Shown here in pieces: positions 48,710-59,255 of a stretch of 64,000 nucleotides of DNA (position 1 is the stretch's first letter; every line of letters starts with the position of its first letter). Origin of the DNA: Ignavibacteria bacterium RBG_16_34_14. GTDB taxonomy: Bacteria; Bacteroidota; Ignavibacteria; Ignavibacteriales; Ignavibacteriaceae. Under the pieces are notes generated by a model that saw only the letters and a list, made by a program, of their open reading frames with translations, ran no database searches and had not been told where the DNA came from. The position numbers and the translations under genes are program-made. The DNA lies in assembly GCA_001802865.1 (NCBI GenBank), contig MHAF01000098.1, positions 35,245 through 99,244 on the forward strand. The letters are read 5' to 3'.

Positions 48710-50167
48710 TTATTTCATAATTTTTATAATTGATAATCCTCCACCGGAAAGAGTTAAATCTTTTATAACAGTTTTACCATCAGATTTTTCAACTGAAGTA
48801 AAATTCTTTTGATTTCCAAGTTCATCGTATTCAGTAATTTTTCCTTTAAGCTCAAAAGGAATATTTATAGTTACAGTTTCTTTCCTGTTATCTTTTGCTA
48901 ACCCATCTTTTTGTCCACTTGTTCTTCCCGGAACCCTAGTTTTCAACCAGCTTACTACTATTACATCACCACTTTCAGTTTGAAAAGATTGAACTTCTGT
49001 TTCTGATTTCACTGGTCGATCAACTTCAACTTTATCGTTTATACTTTTATACTTCCCGGAAAAGAGACTATTAAAAAACTGAAGAGATTTTGCAGCAGGC
49101 TTTGGCTTGTGATCAGGATAAGCAACGCCTAAATACCTGTTGTTATCATTATCTCCAATTACATTTTCAGAGGGAGGAAGATCTTTTATTTCATACCACG
49201 CAACTGCATCAACATTGCCGGTAGAAGCAACAAGAGTTAAAGTTTTAAAAAGATGTTTAGCCTGGTACTCCGGTGTATGTTCATATTCATAAAAGGCCGA
49301 ATAAGAATCAGAAACTCTTGCACCTTTTCTGAAAGTACTATAACCAACTTCCGCCATCCACACAGCCTGGTTATTTCCATATCTCCAGATAACATCCTGA
49401 ACTTCGTTTACATATTGAACTATATCCTCGATCGGATGCCGATGCCAGGTTTCATAATAATTATGCATGTTCACAATATCAAAATATTCGCTCAACTTAA
49501 AATCACGAAACATCTCCATTACGAAATATGGATCATAAGCAATTCCCGGAAAAACAATTTTTGCTTCGGGGTCGGCTTCTCTTACTGCTTCGGCTCCTAT
49601 CTTTAAAAATTTAGCAAAGTCTTTTTTACTTCCCTGCCAGTATATCCAAATATCCGGTTCATTCCAGAGTTCCCAGGTTTTTATTTTATCTTTATATCTT
49701 GTTACAAGTGCTTTCACAAAATCGCCATAAGCCTTAAAATCTTTTGGAGGATAATTCCAGTAAAACACCGTATCGTTTGCCCCCGTTGAATTCCACATTG
49801 GTATATAACAGATATAGGGAACGAGGGTTAATCCATATTCATCAACAGCCTTATTTACATAATCGTCCCAGAAAAGCCAATCATAAGTTCCTTGTTTTGA
49901 TTCAATAGCATCCCAGCCAAAGGAAATTCTTAAAAACGTTACGTCATGCTTTTTAAGAAATTCAAAATCATTTTTTATGATTTCCATTGTTGTGGTTTCT
50001 TCAGGATAATCTTCACAAAGACCAACCGGTATATGATAATGTTCAGAAGTTATTGGGATGGTTAATTGATCATAAATTAATTTCTCTGTTTGAGCCTGAA
50101 CTGATGGGGTGAATAATAATATTATTATTATATGACTAAATTTTCTCAACATTTTTTCTCCTTCCAT
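48710..50167 (-). CDS. Secreted clan GH-A glycoside hydrolase (GH39-like)
   Basis: Signal peptide (likely start at 50152); FLRISFGWDAIESKQGTYDW, IKTWELWNEPDIWIYW, AVWMAEVGYSTF. Confidence 0.75.
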   Translation of the reverse strand: MEGEKMLRKFSHIIIILLFTPSVQAQTEKLIYDQLTIPITSEHYHIPVGLCEDYPEETTTMEIIKNDFEFLKKHDVTFLRISFGWDAIESKQGTYDWLFWDDYVNKAVDEYGLTLVPYICYIPMWNSTGANDTVFYWNYPPKDFKAYGDFVKALVTRYKDKIKTWELWNEPDIWIYWQGSKKDFAKFLKIGAEAVREADPEAKIVFPGIAYDPYFVMEMFRDFKLSEYFDIVNMHNYYETWHRHPIEDIVQYVNEVQDVIWRYGNNQAVWMAEVGYSTFRKGARVSDSYSAFYEYEHTPEYQAKHLFKTLTLVASTGNVDAVAWYEIKDLPPSENVIGDNDNNRYLGVAYPDHKPKPAAKSLQFFNSLFSGKYKSINDKVEVDRPVKSETEVQSFQTESGDVIVVSWLKTRVPGRTSGQKDGLAKDNRKETVTINIPFELKGKITEYDELGNQKNFTSVEKSDGKTVIKDLTLSGGGLSIIKIMK

Positions 50168-50247
50168 TGATTAAAACTTTTTTGAAGCAACTAATTAAGT
50201 AATGTGCGAGCTAAAGCAGGGGATTCGGAATGACATTCATTTGATAT

Positions 50248-51234
50248 TTAAACTTCTTCTCTCCAAAGATCTTTTCGCCAATAAAAATTTTTTAAGCCTT
50301 CGGCTTCTTCATTTGAAAATATATTGCCATCACTTGCAGCAGTATTTAATTCAGCCTGAATAACATTTCTTATCCCGGGAATTACTGTGGAGACTGAATC
50401 ATTGTTAAGACAGAAACGCAATGCATATTCAGACATATTCATATCAGGATAATTTTTATTTTTAAACTTTCTTATCTCTTCAACACGCTCAATAACAGCT
50501 TTAAGATTATTGCCTCTGAAATAATGTTGACGAACATCGCCTTCAGGAAATTTAGTATTTATTGTAAATTTTCCGGTTAATGATCCTTCATCAAATGGAA
50601 CACGAACAATAACTGCTTTATTCAACCTTTTACAAACAGGTAAAAGACTAAATGAAGGATACTGTTCAAAAATATTATAAATAACCTGGACCACATCAAC
50701 TTTATCAAAAGCTAATGCGCCAATTACACTGTCGGGAGTTGTATCATGAACTGAAACACCGATTGCCCGAATTTTTCCTTGCTCTTTTAATTTAAGCATT
50801 GCTTCAAACCATTCATCTCTTAAATTAAAAGCAGGGGCCCAGCTATGAAACTGATAAACATCAATATAATCTCTACCCAGTCTTTTTAAAGAGCCTTCGC
50901 ACCGTTCAATGATATAATCTGGTGGAAAGGATTTCTGTACATCAAAATTTTCAGGCGGAGGCCATGGAGTCCCTTCCATTGGCGGAATTTTTGTTGCAAT
51001 GAAAATCTCCTCTTTTCTTTCCTTTAAAACCCTTCCGATAATTTCTTCACTATGCCCCTTGCCGTAACCTTGAGCTGTATCTATAAAATTTATTCCAAGA
51101 TCCAAAGCTTTACGCAGTGCATTAGCTGATTCGCAATCATCCTGAGGCCCCCACATATCTCCGCCAATTGCCCAGGCTCCAAAACCTATTTCCGAAACTT
51201 CCCAATTAAAATTTCCAAATTTTCTGTATTTCAT
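50248..51234 (-). CDS. Aldo/keto reductase
   Basis: MKYRKFGNFNWEVSEIGFGAWAIGGDMWG, FIDTAQGYGKGHSEEIIGRVLK, IDVYQFHSW. Confidence 0.92.
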   Translation of the reverse strand: MKYRKFGNFNWEVSEIGFGAWAIGGDMWGPQDDCESANALRKALDLGINFIDTAQGYGKGHSEEIIGRVLKERKEEIFIATKIPPMEGTPWPPPENFDVQKSFPPDYIIERCEGSLKRLGRDYIDVYQFHSWAPAFNLRDEWFEAMLKLKEQGKIRAIGVSVHDTTPDSVIGALAFDKVDVVQVIYNIFEQYPSFSLLPVCKRLNKAVIVRVPFDEGSLTGKFTINTKFPEGDVRQHYFRGNNLKAVIERVEEIRKFKNKNYPDMNMSEYALRFCLNNDSVSTVIPGIRNVIQAELNTAASDGNIFSNEEAEGLKNFYWRKDLWREEV

Positions 51235-51254
51235 TTTCCTTTCCCCTGAGATTT

Positions 51255-51659
51255 TTAATTAAAAGTTACTCCCGCAACCAGAATAATATTTGCATATGGC
51301 GTAGCTTCGCCGGTTCTTACAAAAACAGTTGTTCCATTTTGCCGGGTAAGTTCTTTAAATTTTTCATGAGGTATTTTTTTTATTTTAATTCCGTTTATTA
51401 AAGAATTTATTTCATTTAAAACCATTTTATTCTTTTTTTCTATTTCAACCGCGATAATCGCTTCTTCAACAGCAAGCTCTTCCAGAATAATTTTAAGTGT
51501 ATCAACAAAGCGGGGAATATTTTTTGTAAGAGAGATATCTATCACTTCGGAATTTCTTGGAATCGGCAGTCCGCTGTCGCAGATAACAAGCCGGTCAGTA
51601 TGTCCGAGCGAAGCAACAACTTTGGAAAGTGGTCCATTAAGAATACCTTTTTTTTTCAT
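51255..51659 (-). CDS. rbsD: D-ribose pyranase
   Basis: MKKKGILNGPLSKVVASLGHTDRLVICDSGLPIP; TGEATPYANIILVAGVTF. Confidence 0.93.
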   Translation of the reverse strand: MKKKGILNGPLSKVVASLGHTDRLVICDSGLPIPRNSEVIDISLTKNIPRFVDTLKIILEELAVEEAIIAVEIEKKNKMVLNEINSLINGIKIKKIPHEKFKELTRQNGTTVFVRTGEATPYANIILVAGVTFN

Positions 51660-51686
51660 TTAGGATTCCTCACAAATTAATTCGAT

Positions 51687-52598
51687 TTATTTGGCAGTGA
51701 GTTCATCTGGCACAGGGATAGAACTTTGTGCCCCCATCTTTGTAACTGAGTATGATGCAACTGAATTTGCAAATTTAATTGCTTTACCGGGTTCTTCACC
51801 TTTAGATAAAGCAAAAGCAAGAGCACCATTAAAAGCATCTCCGGCACCGGTTGAATCAATAACATTTACTTTATTCGCCGGAAAGATTTCTTTTCTTTTT
51901 TTATTAATCAGGTAAGCCCCTTTTTCACCAAGAGTAACAATTACATTTTTGACGCCCTTTTTAAGCAGAACTTCAGACGCCAGTTCAATAGATTTTAAAT
52001 CTTTTACACACAAACCGGAAAGTAATTCAAGCTCAGTTTCATTTGGAGTTAAGTAATCAACCATAGATAATAATTTCTCTGGTAATTCCTGAGCAGGCGC
52101 AGGATTAAGAATAAAAATATTTCCGTTTTCATTTGCTGCTTTTGCAGTTTCTAAAACAGCTTCAGTAGGAATTTCGAGTTGAGTAATAACTACTTTTACA
52201 TTTTTAAATATTTCTTTTTTACTCTTAATATCTTCCTGAGATAATTTCATATTGCTGCCGGATATTACAACAATTTCATTCTCTCCTTTTCCATCAACAG
52301 TAATAAGTGCAGTTCCGGTACTTTCATTTTCATCTATAAAAAGATGATCAATAATTACTCCTTCGTTTTCCATATTTGAAGTGAGCCTTTTCCTGAAATC
52401 ATCATTACCCATTTTACCAACAAAAAAAGTCTTTGCGCCAAGTTTTGCACAGCATACTGCCTGGTTAGCACCTTTCCCTCCGGGGAACATTTCAATTTTT
52501 TTTCCGAATATAGTTTCACCCGGTTGGGGGAACTTCTCTACAAAAACTACCAAATCCATATTAGCACTGCCGATAACAAGAACCCCATCACGTACCAT
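51687..52598 (-). CDS. rbsK: Ribokinase
   Basis: VLVIGSANMDLVVFVEKFPQPGETIFG, GGKGANQAVCCAKLGA, DSTGAGDAFNGALAFAL. Confidence 0.94.
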   Translation of the reverse strand: MVRDGVLVIGSANMDLVVFVEKFPQPGETIFGKKIEMFPGGKGANQAVCCAKLGAKTFFVGKMGNDDFRKRLTSNMENEGVIIDHLFIDENESTGTALITVDGKGENEIVVISGSNMKLSQEDIKSKKEIFKNVKVVITQLEIPTEAVLETAKAANENGNIFILNPAPAQELPEKLLSMVDYLTPNETELELLSGLCVKDLKSIELASEVLLKKGVKNVIVTLGEKGAYLINKKRKEIFPANKVNVIDSTGAGDAFNGALAFALSKGEEPGKAIKFANSVASYSVTKMGAQSSIPVPDELTAK

Positions 52599-52613
52599 TT
52601 CTCAACTCCGTAA

Positions 52614-55600
52614 CTATTTTAAAATTAAATAATATTTATTTGCGTGATCAATTTTAGGTTGTGTAAATATTCCTGATTTTTTTTGAACTGCTTCGAGAAT
52701 ATTTATAAGTGTGTTGGTTACTTTTAGTTTAATGTTATTTTTTCCTGGGTTAATCAAATTAGTAACATCAATCCTATACGGATTCCACGGAACAACAACT
52801 TCATCACTGTTATTTATGATTACCTCAAGAACATCTTCACCGCAATCAACATTTAAGTAAAGTTTTCCATCAAGATATTGTTCCTTTATATCAACTTCTG
52901 TTTCATAAACTCCGGTCCCGGAATAAAAAGGGTAGCCTTGTTTTGTCCAGTCACCTATTTGAATCGAAGTTTTTTTCTCAACTATTTTATATTCGTTCCC
53001 ATTTTTTTCTAAAGCAAAATTGCCTATAATTTTTAGAAGATCCAGAATTCCATCTGTTCTCCTGTTTGCAACCAGTTTAATTGCAACAACATTTCTTCCT
53101 TTTTTACTATAATCTCTGATGTTGATATCCTTGATCTCCGCATCAAGCTTGCTTCTATTCCCTTTATCTTTTATTTCATTTTCATTAATATATAAAAGAT
53201 ATTCACTTCCGCTAAAACCATCCACAAGAAGATTCAGTTTTGAAGGTAAAGTTTCAATTTCAAAAAAAGTGCGGTACCATAAAGTTACAGGATAAACTTC
53301 TTCATCCCTTTCCTGTGGAAGCTGCATTTCCCAAGCACCATTAGTAACACTTAGCCAATTCTTATCATCAAAATCAGTTTTGTAAAATTCTGAATCATTT
53401 TCTGTGTCTGCTAATTTCATTTTCCAATTAGATAAACAAAGAACATTATCATCCTCAATGTTAAATGAAAATGATTTATTCAGGATTATTGGCTTTAATG
53501 ATTTTTTATTTTTTTCTTTAAGTGTTTTTATTCCATTCTTTGTTTTTATTTTAGCAAAAATATTCTCATCAGTGTTTATAGAATATCCAGTCAAGGTTTT
53601 ATCATCAAAACTTTCCACCTGAAGGTTAGTTTCCGTTATAAAAACTTCATCTATTTTATTTCCGATTATTACTATGTGAGATTCCGTTGGAGGAAAATTA
53701 AGTTCTATTGAAAGTCTGTTGTTTTTTATATTATAAACTTTGATGGGTTCTATCATCCCAGTATTTACATTCCATAGTTCAGGTTTCCCAATTTTCTCAA
53801 AAGTAATTTCAACTTTACCTTTATCTTCCTGCATTATATTTGCAAAAAAGTAAAGATCAAAATTATCTTTTACCCTGTGCAGATAAAAAACATCTTCATT
53901 GTTAATTGTAACATCGGGAGTAATGCACTTTTCGAGAATTTTTTTCAGCTCGTTCTTTTTATTTTCACGGTGCAAACCTTTGCCTTTAATTACATAAACA
54001 TCACCTCGTGAATTTTTATGTTCAATTCCGAATTTAGCTCCGTTAGAAAAATTATGAAGTAGTTTTTCAGGACTGATCCCGAAAAGTTTTTCAATCTTTT
54101 TAACTGAATCTTTTTCCGATTTAAGTCGGGATCCCTCGGGTTTTTCAAAATCTAAAAACTCAACCGGCAGCAAAGTATCGGCAATCAGTTTTCCACCGCT
54201 ATTAATAAATTTCTTAATTACATCAAAAGCATTTTTCTGTAAATGAGTTATTGGCGGAAGAATTAAAACTGAATATTCTTCATCCCTTATTTTTATTTTA
54301 CCTTTTTCAACAACAGCTTCACTTAATATATCTTCATCAACATAATCATGATCAAAATGAAGTTTAAGAAGAATATGTGTCAAATAATTAAAATCAGACT
54401 CAGTTACATTTCCTATCTCGTTCCTGGATTGAGGGGTGAAGTTTGTCCAGATACTATTAATAGGATACAACATAAGAACTTTAGCAACATGCTTTCCACA
54501 GGAAAGAATATGACTTAGTCTCGCCATATATTCGGTAAAGAAATTATAATATTTCCACCACGTATGATGATAAAATTGAGATGGAGGCCAATCGCGTTTG
54601 CGTTCGCCTTCAATTGAATAATGATACCCATGGTTATTAAATATTGTAACACCTAAAGCATATTCCCAGTTAGCAATCCATTTCATTCTTTCAAGAGTGC
54701 AATCCCAGTATGTTCCTCCCATTGATTCACAAAGCAACCTTTTGCTTCCAAAATGATGAGCAGCAGAGCTTGCAAGCTTTAAAGCAACATCCTGATCAGG
54801 AGATTCATCTGTTCCTATTTTCGGATAAAGATGATCAACTCCTGTTATATGCAGGTGCTTTAAATGTTTGAATATATTTCCTTCACAACGAGAATGGAAT
54901 CTCAGCCATTCTTCACCTAACAAATGGCCAGTAAATAAGACACCGTTTTTTTCACACCATTCCCTAATCTGTTTGTAATAAGAATCTGAATATTGTTCGG
55001 TTAGAGTCCTCCAGAAATCAAAACGGATCTTCGCAGTTATTTTTCCCATTGAGGCATAAAGTGCCGGAAGGTATGTTTTAAGATCATATCCTCTTCGTTT
55101 CCTAAAAATTTTGAACATTTGCGAAGACCAGGGGATAACAAGATTATCAAGTCCTACATGATAATAATGCATTGCAGGTTCATCTGTAAAAAATCCGGGA
55201 ACAATTTTACCAAAATCTTTACCAACAGCATTCTTGTATTTATCATGTGTAAATTCAAGAAATTTTTTTGTTGATTCAGGATTGAGAGCATCAATGTAGT
55301 AATCAATTTCTTTTTCAAGGAAGTAGAGCAAACGCCAGTTTCCTTCCGGAGCTTCCCAGGGAATTACTGCATTAAAAGAAAGGTTGGGTGTAAGGTTAAT
55401 TAAATTTTTAATTCCTGTTTTATATTCTTCATCTGTGCAGGCAAAAGCAGCAATAGGTTTAGAATTTCCCGTGTTAACATAACGATCATCAGTAGCTTCA
55501 AGAAAAGTGAAAAGAGGACCTTCAACCATTAAAGGAACGAGTTCAAGATATTTTTGTTTTAGATGAGGAAATTTTTTCGGCACTTGCCTTTCAGCAGTTC

Positions 55601-55907
55601 CGCTTGGCCAATTCATTTCATCATAAACCCAGACATCAATTCCTATTTCTTTTGCCTTTTCAACCGCAAACTTTGTTCTTTCAAACCACGTATCTGAGAG
55701 ATAACCGATTTTTTCCCCAAACCTTCCATGAATAAAAAATCCCGGAATGTTTTTGCTTTTATATTCTCTCATTTGCCATTCCATTTCTTTTTCATCCATC
55801 TCACCATTCCAGAACCAGAAAGGAAGAATGCCCATTTCTTTTGGAGGATTTTTAAAATTTTCTTTCGTTAAAGTTTCGCCATTAATAAATTTTTCAGAAA
55901 AAGCCAT
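52614..55907 (-). CDS. Large glycoside hydrolase, GH106-like (alpha-L-rhamnosidase type), no signal peptide
   Basis: 1097 aa; ILPFWFWNGEMDEKEMEWQMREYKSKNIPGFFIHGR, VWVYDEMNWPSGTAERQV; C-terminal galactose-binding-like beta domains. Confidence 0.6.
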   Translation of the reverse strand: MAFSEKFINGETLTKENFKNPPKEMGILPFWFWNGEMDEKEMEWQMREYKSKNIPGFFIHGRFGEKIGYLSDTWFERTKFAVEKAKEIGIDVWVYDEMNWPSGTAERQVPKKFPHLKQKYLELVPLMVEGPLFTFLEATDDRYVNTGNSKPIAAFACTDEEYKTGIKNLINLTPNLSFNAVIPWEAPEGNWRLLYFLEKEIDYYIDALNPESTKKFLEFTHDKYKNAVGKDFGKIVPGFFTDEPAMHYYHVGLDNLVIPWSSQMFKIFRKRRGYDLKTYLPALYASMGKITAKIRFDFWRTLTEQYSDSYYKQIREWCEKNGVLFTGHLLGEEWLRFHSRCEGNIFKHLKHLHITGVDHLYPKIGTDESPDQDVALKLASSAAHHFGSKRLLCESMGGTYWDCTLERMKWIANWEYALGVTIFNNHGYHYSIEGERKRDWPPSQFYHHTWWKYYNFFTEYMARLSHILSCGKHVAKVLMLYPINSIWTNFTPQSRNEIGNVTESDFNYLTHILLKLHFDHDYVDEDILSEAVVEKGKIKIRDEEYSVLILPPITHLQKNAFDVIKKFINSGGKLIADTLLPVEFLDFEKPEGSRLKSEKDSVKKIEKLFGISPEKLLHNFSNGAKFGIEHKNSRGDVYVIKGKGLHRENKKNELKKILEKCITPDVTINNEDVFYLHRVKDNFDLYFFANIMQEDKGKVEITFEKIGKPELWNVNTGMIEPIKVYNIKNNRLSIELNFPPTESHIVIIGNKIDEVFITETNLQVESFDDKTLTGYSINTDENIFAKIKTKNGIKTLKEKNKKSLKPIILNKSFSFNIEDDNVLCLSNWKMKLADTENDSEFYKTDFDDKNWLSVTNGAWEMQLPQERDEEVYPVTLWYRTFFEIETLPSKLNLLVDGFSGSEYLLYINENEIKDKGNRSKLDAEIKDINIRDYSKKGRNVVAIKLVANRRTDGILDLLKIIGNFALEKNGNEYKIVEKKTSIQIGDWTKQGYPFYSGTGVYETEVDIKEQYLDGKLYLNVDCGEDVLEVIINNSDEVVVPWNPYRIDVTNLINPGKNNIKLKVTNTLINILEAVQKKSGIFTQPKIDHANKYYLILK

Positions 55908-56015
55908 TCAAATTCCTTTAGATAAAAATTAGTTTTGTTAATCGTAAATCATTTTAAATTAAATAAGGTTCAAAAGAAGGAATTAAAATCAATAGAAAAT
56001 CTTAAAATACCCCCG

Positions 56016-56996
56016 TTAAAAACTTAACAAAACCGTAAAACGATGAGGTGACTGAAGAAAATTATAACTAACATAGGCATAGTCAAATTGTATTTTGAAA
56101 TTGCTAATTTCATAATTTACTCCGGCACCAAAACTTAAGTTACCTTCTTCATAATTAAATTTGTATCCGCCGCGTAAAAAAAACATTTTATAAAATTGGT
56201 ATTCCATACCCAAATGAAGTCTCTCTTTATAATCATTAGTATGAATAGCATCTGCATTAAGAGTAACAACATGTTGATCAGGATTACCGCCCAAAAATAA
56301 TTCTTCACTACCTAATAAATCAATTGAAACACCAATTCTGTAAACAAGCGGAATTTCATATGTTTGCTGCTCTTCCTCTTTAGTTTCAAGAAATCTTGCC
56401 TGTGTTGAAAAATTCTGAGCACTCATTCCAAGACGGATACCTCTCCAGCCTGTATTATAAAAACTTCCTACATCGAAACCCCATAAAGAAGAAGAGTAGA
56501 TATAAAGCTCCTCTCTCATATATTTTACATTAATACCAATAGAAAGCTTATCAGTGAATTTTCTTGCTATACCCAAACCAAAAGCCAGATCGCTACCTGA
56601 AAAAAAGTTCCCTGTTCTCGTATCTGTACTACCTGAAACACTCGTAACTCCTGCTTCAGGTATATTACCATAATCCAAAGAAACTGCATTGACTGTAAAT
56701 GTGGCGATTCCTTCCAAATTAAAAGCTGCTACCCCCGATAGTACTTTAAGATCAGCAATCCAGCTATTATAGTTGAAAGATGCTTCAGCACCATTTATTC
56801 CTGTTACCGCAGCCGGATTCCAGAAGATAGAATTAACATCCTGAACACTTGCAATAGACGCTTCACCTAAGGCAACCTGTCTTGCACCATTTCCAATTTT
56901 AAGAAATTGAAAAGCAGTTCGCCCGGCTTTATTAAATTGAGCAAATGAAGTTTGTGTGATTATTAAAACAAGAATAACTATTAATATTTTTTTCAT
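56016..56996 (-). CDS. PorV/PorQ-family outer-membrane beta-barrel protein
   Basis: FNKAGRTAFQFLKIGNGARQVALGEASIASVQDVNSIFWNPAAVTG; C-terminal beta-strand LQSPHRFTVLLSF. Confidence 0.85.
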   Translation of the reverse strand: MKKILIVILVLIITQTSFAQFNKAGRTAFQFLKIGNGARQVALGEASIASVQDVNSIFWNPAAVTGINGAEASFNYNSWIADLKVLSGVAAFNLEGIATFTVNAVSLDYGNIPEAGVTSVSGSTDTRTGNFFSGSDLAFGLGIARKFTDKLSIGINVKYMREELYIYSSSLWGFDVGSFYNTGWRGIRLGMSAQNFSTQARFLETKEEEQQTYEIPLVYRIGVSIDLLGSEELFLGGNPDQHVVTLNADAIHTNDYKERLHLGMEYQFYKMFFLRGGYKFNYEEGNLSFGAGVNYEISNFKIQFDYAYVSYNFLQSPHRFTVLLSF

Positions 56997-57017
56997 TTTA
57001 TCCTCCGTTTTTTCTTA

Positions 57018-59237
57018 TTAACGGATAATCATTAATTTACCTTGAGTTCTGGAACCAATAGTACCTTCAGTTTCAGATTCAATCACATATACATATAAAC
57101 CTGGAGCCACAAGAAGACCGGAATCTGATCTTTGATCCCAATCAATACTCCCTGCAAGATTTCCCAACTCATCAGGTCCATGTCTTAAAGATCTAACCAG
57201 GTCACCTGATACACTATAGATATTAATTTTAGCTCTCTCAGGAAGATTTCTGAATTCTATTTTATTTGAGTTGGGAAAACTATGTGAAGGATCACCATCG
57301 ATAAAAGGATTAGGTGCGACAAATACATCCCAACCGTTATCAATTTCCACAGGACCAGGTCTTGCAGTTATTAATGCAGTCCTGTTATGATCTCCACTAG
57401 CTAATTCTCCAAGACCGGGAACCTGAGTGCCATTTGCTGAAACCCATTCATTCAAAGGGGTAAAATATGATTGAACATAATAAGAATATTCGAACCCGAA
57501 TTGTATAGTTTTATCAAAATATTCATATCGTTCTGTTTCAGTATTCCAGTAGGAACCGAAGTCAGCTCTTGGAATATCTGCAATTAAATCCCAGATACCT
57601 CGCTTATCATTGCCTCTGTAAATTCTATAACCGCTTAAATCAGTTAATCCGTTATAAAATATGCTTCCGGAACCATCAACAAATTGAATTCCTTCAGCAT
57701 TATTTTCCCATCTTACTGCAATAATCGCTGTATCAGAACCAAAAGATTCATTAGTGGCTTTACAAAATGGTGCAGGTGGGGAATCAGGTACATCAGGCAT
57801 TCCGGTTCCATCTACTCTCATTCCCCATTTTATAGCATTTCGGACTGCTTCAACATTTCTTCTTATATCCACTGCTACACTATCATTCTGATAATCTTCA
57901 GTAAAATTCTTAAGATAATGATTAGGATCTCCGCGAAGAACTTCATGAAGATCAAGTGTTCCGGCGACTTCGGCTACAACTAATCTTACTGAATCTCCGG
58001 GAGCTAAAGAATAAGGACCGAATGAACCTGTATACCAGCAATACAATCTACCATTGGTTGAAGGTAATTTATTATGTCTGGCAAAATCATACAACTGGGA
58101 CTCTTTATATGTTGCCAATCCAAACCCCTGGAAGTCAACAGTTTTCCCCTGGAATTTATCCAGCTCATCGGAATATATATTGAAAAAAGTTGGATCTGCA
58201 TCAAAAGGATCTGCAGTACTTCCTTGAGCTGGCGTTCTATATAAATACACAAAACCAAAAGCAGCAGGGTCCTGCAGTTCAGGGGGAGAACCGGGAACTT
58301 TTCTTAAAAGATTTTCCCAATTATTTCTTATACCATATTGATCCCATGGAACAGGTTCTCTTCCTCCATTATAATCTCTGCTGTAATAAAGCAATCCTCT
58401 TCCGTCACCAGGAATTATCTCTTCAATATTATAATAATCTGTATAACCACTCCCGGGATGCCATCCAAAGGCTCCTGCAGGTACAGCTGAATCTAAAAAT
58501 TTTTCATTATAATGAAAATTGATTACTCCCTTTGTTGAAATCTGTATACCACTGTGGAAAACCAACCATACTTCATTAAGCGTTTGCTGATAATTCTTGA
58601 TTTGCCCGATTGACTCTATAGCAATATCGCCGGTATTAACAAAAAGATAATCGTAAATAATAAAATCATCATAGCCCGGGTAACTCCATGCCATTGAACG
58701 CTGTTTGACTGTAATTCCTGTAGAGGTTGCAAATTCAACGTAATTCATTTCTTCTGGAAGTAGCGGATTAAATCCGGGGTTTTCTGAGAAGTTTTCAGTT
58801 TTTACAAATGGCATTATCTCTGAAGTTACAACGCCGTAATCCTCAGTAGCTGGTGTTGCTAAAGAAGAATGATACAACAAAAAATTTTTCATTGCTGGAG
58901 TATAAGCAGGCGGAACAAACGTTACAGCATCCTTGGCAATTATCCAGGGTCCGCTTCGGAAATTATGAAAATTTGCATCAGTGGGTGGATCAAAACCATT
59001 TGCTATTAATTCATCATTTGGAAAACTGTACCCTGAAAACCCAGGATAAAAACCAATGCCGGTAACTTGGGTATAGTCCCAGGCACCGGGATCACCTATA
59101 AAACCAAAATTATAAAGTGTTTCCCAAAGTTTACCCCGAGTATGGGTTGTAGAATTTTGCTGAGAGAATATAAAAGTGGAAGCTGTTAACAGTAAAATTA
59201 TTAAATACCAAAAACTTTGTTGTTTAAGTTTAATCAT
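57018..59237 (-). CDS. Secreted protein of unknown function with T9SS-type C-terminal sorting domain
   Basis: Signal peptide; C-term VFVAPNPFIDGDP...KINIYSVSGDLVRSLRH...IDWDQRSDSGLLVAPGLYVYVIESETEG...GKLMIIR. Confidence 0.8.
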   Translation of the reverse strand: MIKLKQQSFWYLIILLLTASTFIFSQQNSTTHTRGKLWETLYNFGFIGDPGAWDYTQVTGIGFYPGFSGYSFPNDELIANGFDPPTDANFHNFRSGPWIIAKDAVTFVPPAYTPAMKNFLLYHSSLATPATEDYGVVTSEIMPFVKTENFSENPGFNPLLPEEMNYVEFATSTGITVKQRSMAWSYPGYDDFIIYDYLFVNTGDIAIESIGQIKNYQQTLNEVWLVFHSGIQISTKGVINFHYNEKFLDSAVPAGAFGWHPGSGYTDYYNIEEIIPGDGRGLLYYSRDYNGGREPVPWDQYGIRNNWENLLRKVPGSPPELQDPAAFGFVYLYRTPAQGSTADPFDADPTFFNIYSDELDKFQGKTVDFQGFGLATYKESQLYDFARHNKLPSTNGRLYCWYTGSFGPYSLAPGDSVRLVVAEVAGTLDLHEVLRGDPNHYLKNFTEDYQNDSVAVDIRRNVEAVRNAIKWGMRVDGTGMPDVPDSPPAPFCKATNESFGSDTAIIAVRWENNAEGIQFVDGSGSIFYNGLTDLSGYRIYRGNDKRGIWDLIADIPRADFGSYWNTETERYEYFDKTIQFGFEYSYYVQSYFTPLNEWVSANGTQVPGLGELASGDHNRTALITARPGPVEIDNGWDVFVAPNPFIDGDPSHSFPNSNKIEFRNLPERAKINIYSVSGDLVRSLRHGPDELGNLAGSIDWDQRSDSGLLVAPGLYVYVIESETEGTIGSRTQGKLMIIR

Positions 59238-59255
59238 TTTAAACTCACTATATAT

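Noticed and set aside
49253-49606. 117-aa plus-strand ORF
   Set aside because: Antisense shadow of the GH39-like gene.
58190-58522. 110-aa plus-strand ORF
   Set aside because: Antisense to the T9SS-sorted protein; low-complexity composition typical of shadow frames.
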